A stretch of DNA of 5,823 nt from the NCBI RefSeq assembly GCF_000613305.1, contig NZ_BAIO01000126.1, forward strand, positions 1 to 5,823, written 5' to 3'. A program made the position numbers and the translations under genes. Positions 1 to 5,823 of this stretch are shown piece after piece. Each line of letters starts with the position of its first letter. The first letter of the stretch is position 1. Below the pieces are notes generated by a model. It saw nothing but the letters and a program-made list of their open reading frames with translations, was not told the DNA's origin and searched no databases. The DNA is from Komagataeibacter kakiaceti JCM 25156 (GTDB lineage: Bacteria; Pseudomonadota; Alphaproteobacteria; Acetobacterales; Acetobacteraceae).

Positions 1-90
1 CGCGCGCTGAACGGCACGCATGACCGCAACACGACCGGGCCGCCATCACGCATTCCCCGCGCGATGATGGTCCGGGAAAATGAAAATACA
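1..90. other. Upstream region, no supported gene
   Basis: No gene can be supported here. Frame 2 stops at 8-10 (TGA) and frame 3 at 21-23 (TGA). Frame 1 stays open until TGA at 115-117 and starts with residues RALNGTHD. In related acetic acid bacteria a transketolase gene commonly precedes tal-pgi, so the first 10-25 bases could be its tail, but too little remains to decide. A 6-bp inverted repeat (CCATCA at 43-48, TGATGG at 65-70) has no T-run after it and is not called a terminator. No convincing -35/-10 pair was seen. Confidence 0.35.
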
Positions 91-96
91 GAGGAA
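91..96 (+). promoter_or_regulatory. Ribosome binding site of tal-pgi
   Basis: GAGGAA lies 7 bases before the ATG at 104. It decides the start: an in-frame ATG at 80 would place this Shine-Dalgarno inside the coding region and add eight residues (MKIQRKQI) that do not look like a transaldolase N-terminus. Confidence 0.75.
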
Positions 97-103
97 ACAG
101 ATC

Positions 104-2968
104 ATGGCAGCATATGAAGCCGGTACCGGCGAAGCCGCGAACCCGCTGAAGCAACTGGCCCGTTATGGCCAGTCCCCCTGGCTGGACTTCATCCAGCGTT
201 CCTATACCGAAAGTGGCCAGTTGAAAAAGCTGGTGGACGAAGACGGGCTGAAGGGGGTGACCTCCAACCCCTCGATCTTCCAGAAGGCCATGGGCCATGG
301 AACCGATTATGACCCCCAGATCCGTCAGATCCTTGAGCACCAGATCGTTGACGCCGGAACCCTGTATGAAACACTGGCGATCCATGACATCCGCGCCGCG
401 GCCAGAGTGCTGTATCCGGTCTATGAGGAAACCCGGAAGGTGGATGGCTATGTGAGCCTTGAGGTCTCGCCCTATCTGGCGCGCGACACCAGCGCCACGA
501 TTGCGGAAGCCCGGCGGCTGTGGCTGGCCGTGAACGCGCCCAACCTCATGATCAAGATTCCCGGAACGGATGAAGGCGCGCCTGCGGTCCATGCCGCCAT
601 CGCGGCGGGCATCAATGTCAACGTAACGCTGCTGTTCTCGCTCAGCGCCTACAAGAAGGTGGTGGAAGCCTATATCGCCGGGCTGGAAGACCGCCTTGCG
701 CGTGGCGAAAGTGTCGCGGGCATCGCCAGTGTCGCCTCCTTCTTCGTCAGCCGCATCGATGTGAAGATTGACAGGGAAATCGATGACCGTGTGGCGGCGG
801 GCGATAAGGACGCTGCCAGCCTGAAGGCCCTGCGCGGCAAGGTGGCGATCGCCAACGCCAAGCAGGCCTATGAATACTGGCAGACCATTGTAAAGAGCGC
901 GCGGTGGCAGAAACTGGCGAAGGCCGGCGCCATGCCGCAGCGCCTGCTCTGGGCCAGCACCAGCACGAAGGACAAGACCTTCAGTGACGTGCTGTATGTG
1001 GATGGGCTGATTGGCCCCGAGACCGTCAACACCATTCCGCCCGCGACATTCGATGACTTCCGCGATCATGGCAGGGTGGCCGAGACCCTGACACAGGATC
1101 TGGCGGGTGCCCACAAGGTCATCAACGAAGCCCGCCGCCTTGGCCTTGATCTGGATGGCGTGACCCGGACCCTGGTGGATGAGGGCGTGCGTGGTTTCGA
1201 GGATGCGTTTGACGCCCTGCTCGGCGCGATCGCGGCCAAGCAGGCGGCTTTTCTGGGGCGCAAGGTCACCACAACCACGCTGAACCTGCCCGCCAGCCTT
1301 GATGCGGCGGTCAAGGACGAACTGGAAGTATGGCGCAAGGCTGGCAATGTCCGCCGTGTGTGGGCGAAGGATGCCACGCTGTGGACCGGCCGTGACGAAG
1401 CGAACTGGCTGAAATGGCTGACGATTGTTGACGACCAGCGTCTTGCCCTGTCGAAGTTCGAGGAATTCCAGGCCGAGGTGAAGGCGCGCGGTTTCCGTGA
1501 CGCGCTGCTGCTGGGCATGGGGGGATCCAGCCTTGGGCCTGAAGTCCTGTCCGTGACATTCGGCAAGCATGAAGGCTTCCCGCACCTGTACGTCCTTGAC
1601 AGCACGGACCCGCAGCAGATCCGGGATTTCCAGGACAGGATCGATATTTCCAGGACGCTGTTCATCGTCTCGTCCAAGTCCGGCGGCACGCTGGAGCCGA
1701 ACATCCTCAAAGCCTATTTCTTCGATCAGGCCAAAAAGGTGCTGGGTGACAGGGCGGGATCGCACTTCATCACCGTGACCGATCCCGGCTCCCACATGGA
1801 AGACGTGGCGAAGAAGGATAAATTCTGGAAAATCTTCTACGGTGACAAGCAGATCGGTGGCCGCTACTCCGTACTGTCCGATTTCGGCATGGTGCCCGCC
1901 GCTGTCGCCGGTCTTCCGCTCAAACGGCTGCTGGATTCAGCCTGCGTGGCGAGAAATCCTGCGCCGCCTCGGTGCCGCCGGCGCAGAACCCCGGCGTGGT
2001 GCTGGGCAGCGTGCTGGGCGTGGCCGCGCGTTCGTTCGGTCGTGACAAGGTGACACTCCTTGCCTCCCCCGCCATTTACGACATGGGCGCGTGGCTGGAG
2101 CAGCTTCTTGCCGAATCAACCGGCAAGGACGGCAAGGGCCTGATCCCCATTGATGGCGAAACGGCTGGCCCGGCCACGGTTTATGGCAAGGACCGTGTCT
2201 TCATTTACCTGCGCCTGAGCGAAAAACCGTGTGAGAAGCAGGACGAGGCGTTCCGGAAGCTGATCGCGGCGGGTGAGCCTGTCGTAACCATTGAACTGCA
2301 CGACAGATACCAGATTGCCGAGGAGTTCTTCCGCTGGGAGTTCGCCACCGCCGTGGCCGGTTCGATCATCGGCATCAACGCCTTCAACCAGCCTGATGTC
2401 GAGGCATCGAAGATCGAGACCAAGAAGATCACCACCGCCTATAACGAGACCGGCAGGCTGCCGCCGTACGAACCTTCGCGAAGGACGGAAGCTTCGCCTT
2501 CTATGCCGACCCGAAGAACGCGGCGGCGCTGAAGGGCGGCAAGACGGCGGAAGGTATCCTGAAGGCCCATTTCGCCCGGGGCAGGGCAGGCGATTACGTG
2601 GCGCTGCTGGCCTATATCGACCGGGATACGGCAACGCGCGAATGGCTCCAGAAAGTGCGTCTTGACGTACGTGACGGGCTGAAACTGGCCACGGCGGCCG
2701 AATTCGGCCCGCGTTTCCAGCATTCAACGGGTCAGGCTTACAAAGGCGGCCCCAACAGCGGGGTGTTCGTGCAGATCACCTGCGATGACGCGCTCAACCT
2801 GCCGGTGCCGGGCGAGAAATATACCTTCAGCATCGTGAAGGAAGCCCAGGCGCGTGGCGATCTGGAGGTACTGGGCGAACGGGGCCGTCGTGTCCTGCGC
2901 GTACATATCCACGGAGACCTGAAATCCGGCCTTGAGAAACTGGCGCAGGCCATCAGGCAGCGGTCTGA
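104..2968 (+). CDS. tal-pgi: Bifunctional transaldolase / glucose-6-phosphate isomerase, frameshifted as sequenced
   Basis: This is a fusion of two cytosolic sugar-phosphate enzymes. Transaldolase moves dihydroxyacetone between sedoheptulose-7-P and glyceraldehyde-3-P, giving erythrose-4-P and fructose-6-P. The isomerase converts fructose-6-P to glucose-6-P. Residues 1 to about 385 are transaldolase of the long type: SPWLDFIQR at 24-32, GVTSNPSIF at 51-59, and MIKIPGT at 149-155 with K151 as the expected Schiff-base lysine. The isomerase follows from about 390, with LLGMGGSSLG (469-478), SSKSGGT (523-529), GGRYSVLSDFG (585-595) and, in the reconstruction, NAFNQPDVEASK (759-770). The frame breaks near 1942 and 2472, and probably near 2960. 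Adding one base at each gives a continuous 955-aa protein ending in QAV at TGA 2966-2968. Without the third repair the frame runs through the terminator hairpin to 3044. The transaldolase half and the first third of the isomerase are intact. An automatic pipeline would probably mark this a pseudogene; I think sequencing error is likelier. Confidence 0.9.
1940..1944 (+). other. Frameshift 1 in tal-pgi (one base missing)
   Basis: Before this point the protein reads ...KRLLDSA in frame 2. After it, frame 1 gives LRGEKSCAASVPPAQNPG. The reading GCC CTG needs three C, but only two are present (1941-1942). One lost C explains the shift. Frame 2 continues only as arginine/tryptophan-rich nonsense to TGA at 2051-2053. 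Confidence 0.85.
2470..2474 (+). other. Frameshift 2 in tal-pgi (one base missing)
   Basis: Frame 1 reads NETGRLPPYE up to 2472. Frame 3 then gives TFAKDGSFAFYADPKN from 2472. GAA ACC needs AAA where only AA is present (2471-2472). One lost A restores an uninterrupted isomerase C-terminal region. Confidence 0.85.
2958..2968 (+). other. Probable frameshift 3 at the end of tal-pgi
   Basis: As written, frame 3 passes AIRQ and continues as RSDRRPDQPRHVHRVM, reading through the terminator hairpin to a TGA at 3042-3044. Adding one G after CAG (2958-2960) gives CAG GCG GTC TGA, so the protein ends QAV with stop 2966-2968, 15 bases before the hairpin. A stop just ahead of a terminator is the usual layout. 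This shift is less certain than the other five because no conserved protein sequence lies beyond it. Confidence 0.6.
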
Positions 2969-2983
2969 TCGGCGACCGGACCA

Positions 2984-3025
2984 GCCCCGTCATGTCCATC
3001 GGGTCATGACGGGGCCTGTTTTTTT
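2984..3025 (+). terminator. Rho-independent terminator after tal-pgi
   Basis: GCCCCGTCATG (2984-2994) and CATGACGGGGC (3005-3015) form a perfect 11-bp stem with a 10-base loop. The stem is followed by CTG and seven T (3019-3025). It lies 15 bases after the inferred tal-pgi stop and 58 bases before gnd. It should end or reduce transcription between the two genes, so gnd and zwf may have their own promoter or depend on partial readthrough. Confidence 0.88.
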
Positions 3026-3027
3026 AC

Positions 3028-3064
3028 CAGCCGCGCGCGGCTGAAGCGCGGGGTGCGGCCCCGC
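3028..3064 (+). repeat. Palindrome plus hairpin in the gnd leader
   Basis: A perfect 16-base palindrome (CAGCCGCGCGCGGCTG, 3028-3043) begins two bases after the terminator T-run. It is followed by a second hairpin, GCGGGG (3048-3053) with CCCCGC (3059-3064), which ends three bases before the likely Shine-Dalgarno of gnd. The structure is seen directly. A role as an operator, an mRNA stabiliser or a translation control element is only inferred, and it may simply reflect the GC-rich sequence. Confidence 0.5.
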
Positions 3065-3067
3065 AGC

Positions 3068-3072
3068 GGGAG
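3068..3072 (+). promoter_or_regulatory. Ribosome binding site of gnd
   Basis: GGGAG lies 11 bases before ATG 3084, slightly long spacing. An in-frame GTG at 3075 is only two bases from this site and would add MRV before the nucleotide-binding strand, so ATG 3084 is preferred. Confidence 0.55.
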
Positions 3073-3083
3073 TAGTGAGAGTT

Positions 3084-4085
3084 ATGCAGATTGGTATAGT
3101 GGGCCTGGGTAAAATGGGTGGCAACATCGCCACGCGCCTGACACGCCACGGGCACGATGTGGTGCTTTATGACCGTGACCCGGCCGTGATTTCCAAGGTG
3201 GGCGCGCAGGCCGTGGCCGGAAAGACCATTGCTTCATCCGGCCTGAAGGACATGGTGTCCAAACTGACATCCGGCCGCCGGATCATCTGGCTCATGCTGC
3301 CGGCGGGCCATGTGACCGAAACCGCGGTGGCGGAACTGGGCGGTCTGCTGGGCCATAATGACATCCTGATCGATGGCGGCAACTCCTTTTACAAGGATGA
3401 CATCCGCCGCGCCGCCACACTGGCCGCGAAAGGCATTCATTATATCGATGTCGGCACGTCGGGCGGTGTGTGGGGGCTGGAGCGCGGTTACTGCATGATG
3501 TACGGCGGCACCAAGGACGCCACCGACCATGTGGATCCCATCCTGTCCGCGCTCGCGCCGGGCATCGGTGACATTCCGCGCACGCCGAACCGTGACAAGC
3601 CGGAATTCGATCCCCGCGCCGAACAGGGCTACCTGCATTGCGGCCCCGCCGGTTCCGGCCATTTCGTGAAGATGGTCCATAACGGTATCGAGTACGGCAT
3701 CATGCAGGCCTTTGCCGAGGGCTTCCATGTCATGAAGTCCAAGAACTCCACCGAACTGCCCGAAGACCAGCGTTTCGAGCTGAACATGACCGACATTGCC
3801 GAGGTCTGGCGGCGTGGCAGCGTGGTGTCCTCGTGGCTGCTGGATCTTTCGGCCCGCGCGCTGGCGGGCAATCCCGACCTGTCCAACTACAAGGGCGACG
3901 TGGCGGATTCCGGCGAGGGACGCTGGACCATCGAAGCCGCGATCGAGGAAGCGGTGCCCGTCCCGGTCATGTCGGAAGCCCTGTTCACGCGCTTCCGTTC
4001 GCGCACCGGCAACAACTTCGCCGAGAAGATGCTCTCGGCCATGCGCTTTGGCTTTGGTGGCCATATCGAAGGCACGAACAACTGA
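3084..4085 (+). CDS. gnd: 6-phosphogluconate dehydrogenase, decarboxylating (short, YqeC/GndA type)
   Basis: Oxidatively decarboxylates 6-phosphogluconate to ribulose-5-P in the cytosol. The 333-aa length matches the short family, which often uses NAD, rather than the roughly 470-aa E. coli Gnd; cofactor preference here is inferred. The N-terminal Rossmann domain has GLGKMG at 7-12. Substrate and catalytic motifs are IDGGNS (96-101), [16 protein letters not shown] (124-139) and [15 protein letters not shown] (190-204), with K196 as the expected general base and E203 as the expected acid. The helical C-terminal domain contains GEGRWT (277-282) and FRSRTGN (304-310), ending [10 protein letters not shown]. 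It is the only complete gene in the window that reads in one frame. A terminator lies upstream and a terminator-like repeat downstream, so it may be transcribed partly on its own. Confidence 0.95.
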   Translation: MQIGIVGLGKMGGNIATRLTRHGHDVVLYDRDPAVISKVGAQAVAGKTIASSGLKDMVSKLTSGRRIIWLMLPAGHVTETAVAELGGLLGHNDILIDGGNSFYKDDIRRAATLAAKGIHYIDVGTSGGVWGLERGYCMMYGGTKDATDHVDPILSALAPGIGDIPRTPNRDKPEFDPRAEQGYLHCGPAGSGHFVKMVHNGIEYGIMQAFAEGFHVMKSKNSTELPEDQRFELNMTDIAEVWRRGSVVSSWLLDLSARALAGNPDLSNYKGDVADSGEGRWTIEAAIEEAVPVPVMSEALFTRFRSRTGNNFAEKMLSAMRFGFGGHIEGTNN

Positions 4086-4106
4086 TGCCGCGCGCCTGAT
4101 AACGCA

Positions 4107-4164
4107 CCCGGCCGGCATGACCATGCTGGCGCCATAATGACCACGGGCGGTCCGGCCGGGTTTT
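4107..4164 (+). terminator. Possible terminator or attenuator after gnd
   Basis: CCCGGCCGG (4107-4115) and CCGGCCGGG (4152-4160) are perfect 9-bp complements, followed by TTTT (4161-4164). The 36-base loop is long and the T-run short, so termination may be weak. It begins 21 bases after the gnd stop and ends 30 bases before zwf, so it could tune readthrough into zwf rather than end the transcript. No -35/-10 pair for zwf was convincing, although 4161-4180 is locally AT-rich. Confidence 0.45.
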
Positions 4165-4181
4165 ACACCTTAAAAAAGTTC

Positions 4182-4187
4182 AGGGAG
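4182..4187 (+). promoter_or_regulatory. Ribosome binding site of zwf
   Basis: AGGGAG lies 7 bases before ATG 4195, close to ideal. It fixes the true zwf start upstream of the first frameshift. The longer open frame downstream has no comparable site before its ORF-like start at 4323. Confidence 0.75.
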
Positions 4188-4194
4188 AAGCAAG

Positions 4195-5724
4195 ATGGAG
4201 AGCATTATTGCATCCGCGTCCTCGCAGATTGACGATACGCGGCATGAAAACATGCCACGTCGTGGGCCACCGGCGTATTTGTCATATTCGGCGGCGGGGG
4301 CGACCTGACACATCGGCTGCTGGTGCCCGCAATCTATAATCTGGCGGGCGCGGGACTGCTGGATAATGATTTCTCGATCATCGTGGTGGACTGGGCGGAC
4401 ATATCGGCCGACCAGTTGCGTCAGGGTTTTCATGACTCCCTGGAAAATTTCGTAACCAGTCGCGGCACCGAGGCCGTCACGCTGCATGGGGATGTATGGG
4501 AGCACCTGGCGTCGCGCATCGATTATGTCCGTGGTTCATTCGAGGACGGGGCGACCTACGACACCCTTGCCAAGAAAACCGCAAACAGGAACTGCATCTT
4601 CTACCTTGCGGTCGCCGCACGTTTTTTTGGCACGATTGTCGATCATCTGGGCAGTCGGGACTGGCGCGCGAAACCGGCGGCGTCTTCCGTCGTGTCATCA
4701 TTGAAAAGCCTTTCGGCAGCGACCTTGCTTCCGCCGTGGCGCTGAACGCGCGCCTGCTGCGGAATCTGGATGAACGCCAGATCTATCGCATCGATCATTA
4801 TCTGGGCAAGGAAACGGTGCAGAACATCCTCGCCCTGCGCTTTTCCAACGGGTTTTTCGAGCCGCTATGGAACCGCGACAATATCGACCATGTCAGATCA
4901 CCGCCGCCGAGACGGTGGGCGTGGAACAGCGCGCCAAATTCTACGAAGGCACGGGCGCGGTGCGTGACATGGTGCCCAATCACGTCATGCAGCTTCTGGC
5001 CATGACGGCGATGGAAGCTCCCATCTCCTTCGATGCCGACGCCGTGCGTGATGAGAAGACCAAGGTGCTGAAGGCCATTCATACTCTCCAGCGTCACGAC
5101 GTGGTGCGGGGGCAGTATACCGCGGGCAGGATCAAAGGGCAGCCCGTGGCCGGATACCGTGAGGAACCGGGTGTAGACCCCCATTCCGGCACGGAAACCT
5201 ACGCCGCGATGAAGCTCCAGATCGATAACTGGCGCTGGGCGGGCGTACCGTTTTACGTGCGTACCGGCAAACGGCTGGCCGCGCGCAAGACCGAGATCGC
5301 GATCCATTTCAAGTCCGCGCCTTACGCGCTGTTCCGTGACACGCCCGTGGATAAGCTGACGCCCAACATCATGATGCTGCATATCCAGCCCACCGAAGGG
5401 GTGACCATGCAGTTTTCTGCCAAGATTCCCGGCCCCACCGTGCATCTGGGCGGGGTGCGGATGAAATTCGATTATTCCGAATGGTTTCACGAAGGGCCGA
5501 GCACCGGCTACGAGACACTGATCTATGACTGCATGATCGGCGATGCGACGCTGTTCCAGCGCGCGGACAATATCGAGGCCGGATGGCGCGTCGTCCAGCC
5601 CGCGCTGGAATGGGGACAGGATCCCGCGACCCTGAATTTTTACCCGGCGGGGTCCGAAGGGCCGAAAGCCGCCGATGACCTGCTGGCGCGCGACCATCGC
5701 CACTGGCTGAAGATCGGATCATGA
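4195..5724 (+). CDS. zwf: Glucose-6-phosphate 1-dehydrogenase, frameshifted as sequenced
   Basis: Oxidises glucose-6-P to 6-phosphogluconolactone with NAD(P), the entry step of the oxidative pentose phosphate pathway. As sequenced, the gene lies in four segments: frame 1 (4195-4263), frame 3 (4263-4652), frame 2 (4652-4894) and frame 1 again (4894-5724). Adding one base at each of three junctions gives 510 aa, normal for the family. A polar leader of about 23 residues precedes the Rossmann fold, where the cofactor loop reads GGGGDL (33-38) instead of the usual GASGDL. Further motifs are EKPFG (171-175), the active-site signature RIDHYLGKE (199-207), DMVPNH with the expected catalytic H264, and FYVRTGKRL (354-362). 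The first frame alone stops after about 37 codons, at TGA 4306-4308, so the sequence as given encodes no full enzyme. A sequencing cause is favoured because every segment is well conserved. Confidence 0.9.
4257..4265 (+). other. Frameshift 4, in zwf (one base missing)
   Basis: Frame 1 runs [14 protein letters not shown]...MPRR to 4263. Frame 3 then gives [20 protein letters not shown] from 4263. CGT TGG needs TT where one T is present. The exact base is uncertain by a few positions because the protein around it is not strongly conserved. Without repair, frame 1 ends at TGA 4306-4308. Confidence 0.8.
4650..4654 (+). other. Frameshift 5, in zwf (one base missing)
   Basis: Frame 3 reads [11 protein letters not shown] to 4652. 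Frame 2 continues [20 protein letters not shown] from 4652. GGC CAG needs CC where one C is present. Frame 3 otherwise ends at TGA 4743-4745. Confidence 0.85.
4892..4896 (+). other. Frameshift 6, in zwf (one base missing)
   Basis: Frame 2 reads [12 protein letters not shown] to 4894. Frame 1 continues [19 protein letters not shown] from 4894. GTC CAG needs CC where one C is present. Frame 2 otherwise runs on as unrelated residues to TGA 5003-5005. Confidence 0.87.
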
Positions 5725-5759
5725 CAATGCGCGCCATCACCCACAAAAATACAGGGATC

Positions 5760-5765
5760 GGGGAG
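5760..5765 (+). promoter_or_regulatory. Ribosome binding site of the downstream gene
   Basis: GGGGAG lies 9 bases before ATG 5775, a good Shine-Dalgarno and spacing. It is the main evidence that a gene starts at 5775. Confidence 0.65.
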
Positions 5766-5774
5766 TAACGGAAC

Positions 5775-5823
5775 ATGACATCAACACGGACACCAGCCGT
5801 GCCCGGCACGGACATACGCCTCG
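5775..5823 (+). CDS. Start of a downstream gene, possibly 6-phosphogluconolactonase (partial)
   Basis: Sixteen codons are visible before the window ends: MTSTRTPAVPGTDIRL. The gene starts 50 bases after the zwf stop with a good ribosome binding site, and no terminator lies between, so co-transcription with zwf is likely. The visible residues are not diagnostic. 6-phosphogluconolactonase (pgl) is a reasonable guess because it catalyses the step between Zwf and Gnd and commonly sits beside them; ribose-5-phosphate isomerase (rpiA) is another candidate. No gene symbol is assigned. Confidence 0.5.
   Translation, partial: MTSTRTPAVPGTDIRL

Noticed and set aside
36..70. Hairpin upstream of tal-pgi as a terminator
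   Set aside because: Only a 6-bp stem (43-48 with 65-70) and no T-run follows.
1066..1710. 214-codon open frame on the minus strand opposite tal-pgi
   Set aside because: Serine/arginine-rich shadow of the transaldolase/isomerase coding sequence; no motif or ribosome binding site.
1972..2532. Separate gene starting at GTG 1972
   Set aside because: The residues continue the isomerase exactly where the upstream frame breaks, and conserved sequence (LRGEKSCAAS) lies in the same frame before the GTG. It is a fragment of tal-pgi.
2598..3044. Separate gene starting at 2598
   Set aside because: It is the C-terminal part of the isomerase. The same frame is coherent back to 2472, well before any start codon.
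3234..4124. 296-codon open frame on the minus strand opposite gnd
   Set aside because: It is the antisense shadow of a well-supported gene in GC-rich DNA, and its composition (rich in G, A, H and R) matches no family I recognise.
4162..4190. Promoter for zwf based on TTTACA at 4162
   Set aside because: No acceptable -10 element lies at the right distance; it would fall on the ribosome binding site and start codon.
1938..4896. Programmed ribosomal frameshifting to produce full-length enzymes
   Set aside because: Six shifts in two genes, at ordinary two- or three-base runs without slippery heptamers or consistent downstream structures, do not resemble programmed sites.
4798..5703. 301-codon open frame on the minus strand opposite zwf
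   Set aside because: It lies antisense to conserved zwf sequence, including the RIDHYLGKE region, and has no recognisable domain. A shadow frame.

Overview
The window is a GC-rich stretch, all coding on the + strand, that encodes the oxidative pentose phosphate pathway. The gene order is a fused transaldolase/glucose-6-phosphate isomerase (tal-pgi), 6-phosphogluconate dehydrogenase (gnd), glucose-6-phosphate dehydrogenase (zwf), and the first 16 codons of another gene. The tal-pgi fusion, the short NAD-type gnd, and the protein sequences point to an acetic acid bacterium (Acetobacteraceae, Komagataeibacter/Gluconacetobacter-like). That assignment comes from remembered family knowledge, not from a search.

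Layout: 1-90 is upstream sequence with no gene I can support, possibly the tail of the preceding gene. 104-2968 is tal-pgi, 955 aa when reconstructed. 2984-3025 is a strong intrinsic terminator. 3026-3083 is a short, highly structured gnd leader. 3084-4085 is an intact gnd (333 aa). 4107-4164 is a weaker terminator-like inverted repeat. 4195-5724 is zwf, 510 aa when reconstructed. 5775-5823 is the start of a further gene, perhaps pgl by position only.

The most conspicuous feature is that tal-pgi and zwf do not read through in one frame. I find five clear single-base losses and one probable one: near 1942, 2472, 2960 (probable), 4263, 4652 and 4894. Each is repaired by adding one base that doubles or extends an adjacent identical base. 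After each repair the protein continues straight into conserved family sequence. There are no nonsense mutations or signs of decay. This looks more like indel errors in the sequence or assembly than real gene loss, although real mutation cannot be excluded from the sequence alone.

Together the enzymes can run a cyclic pentose phosphate route. Zwf oxidises glucose-6-P, a lactonase (probably next door) opens the lactone, and Gnd yields ribulose-5-P. The Tal domain produces fructose-6-P, and the fused Pgi domain returns it to glucose-6-P for Zwf. This suits acetic acid bacteria, which commonly lack a complete Embden-Meyerhof pathway. I found no mobile element, CRISPR array, RNA gene or undescribed multigene system.
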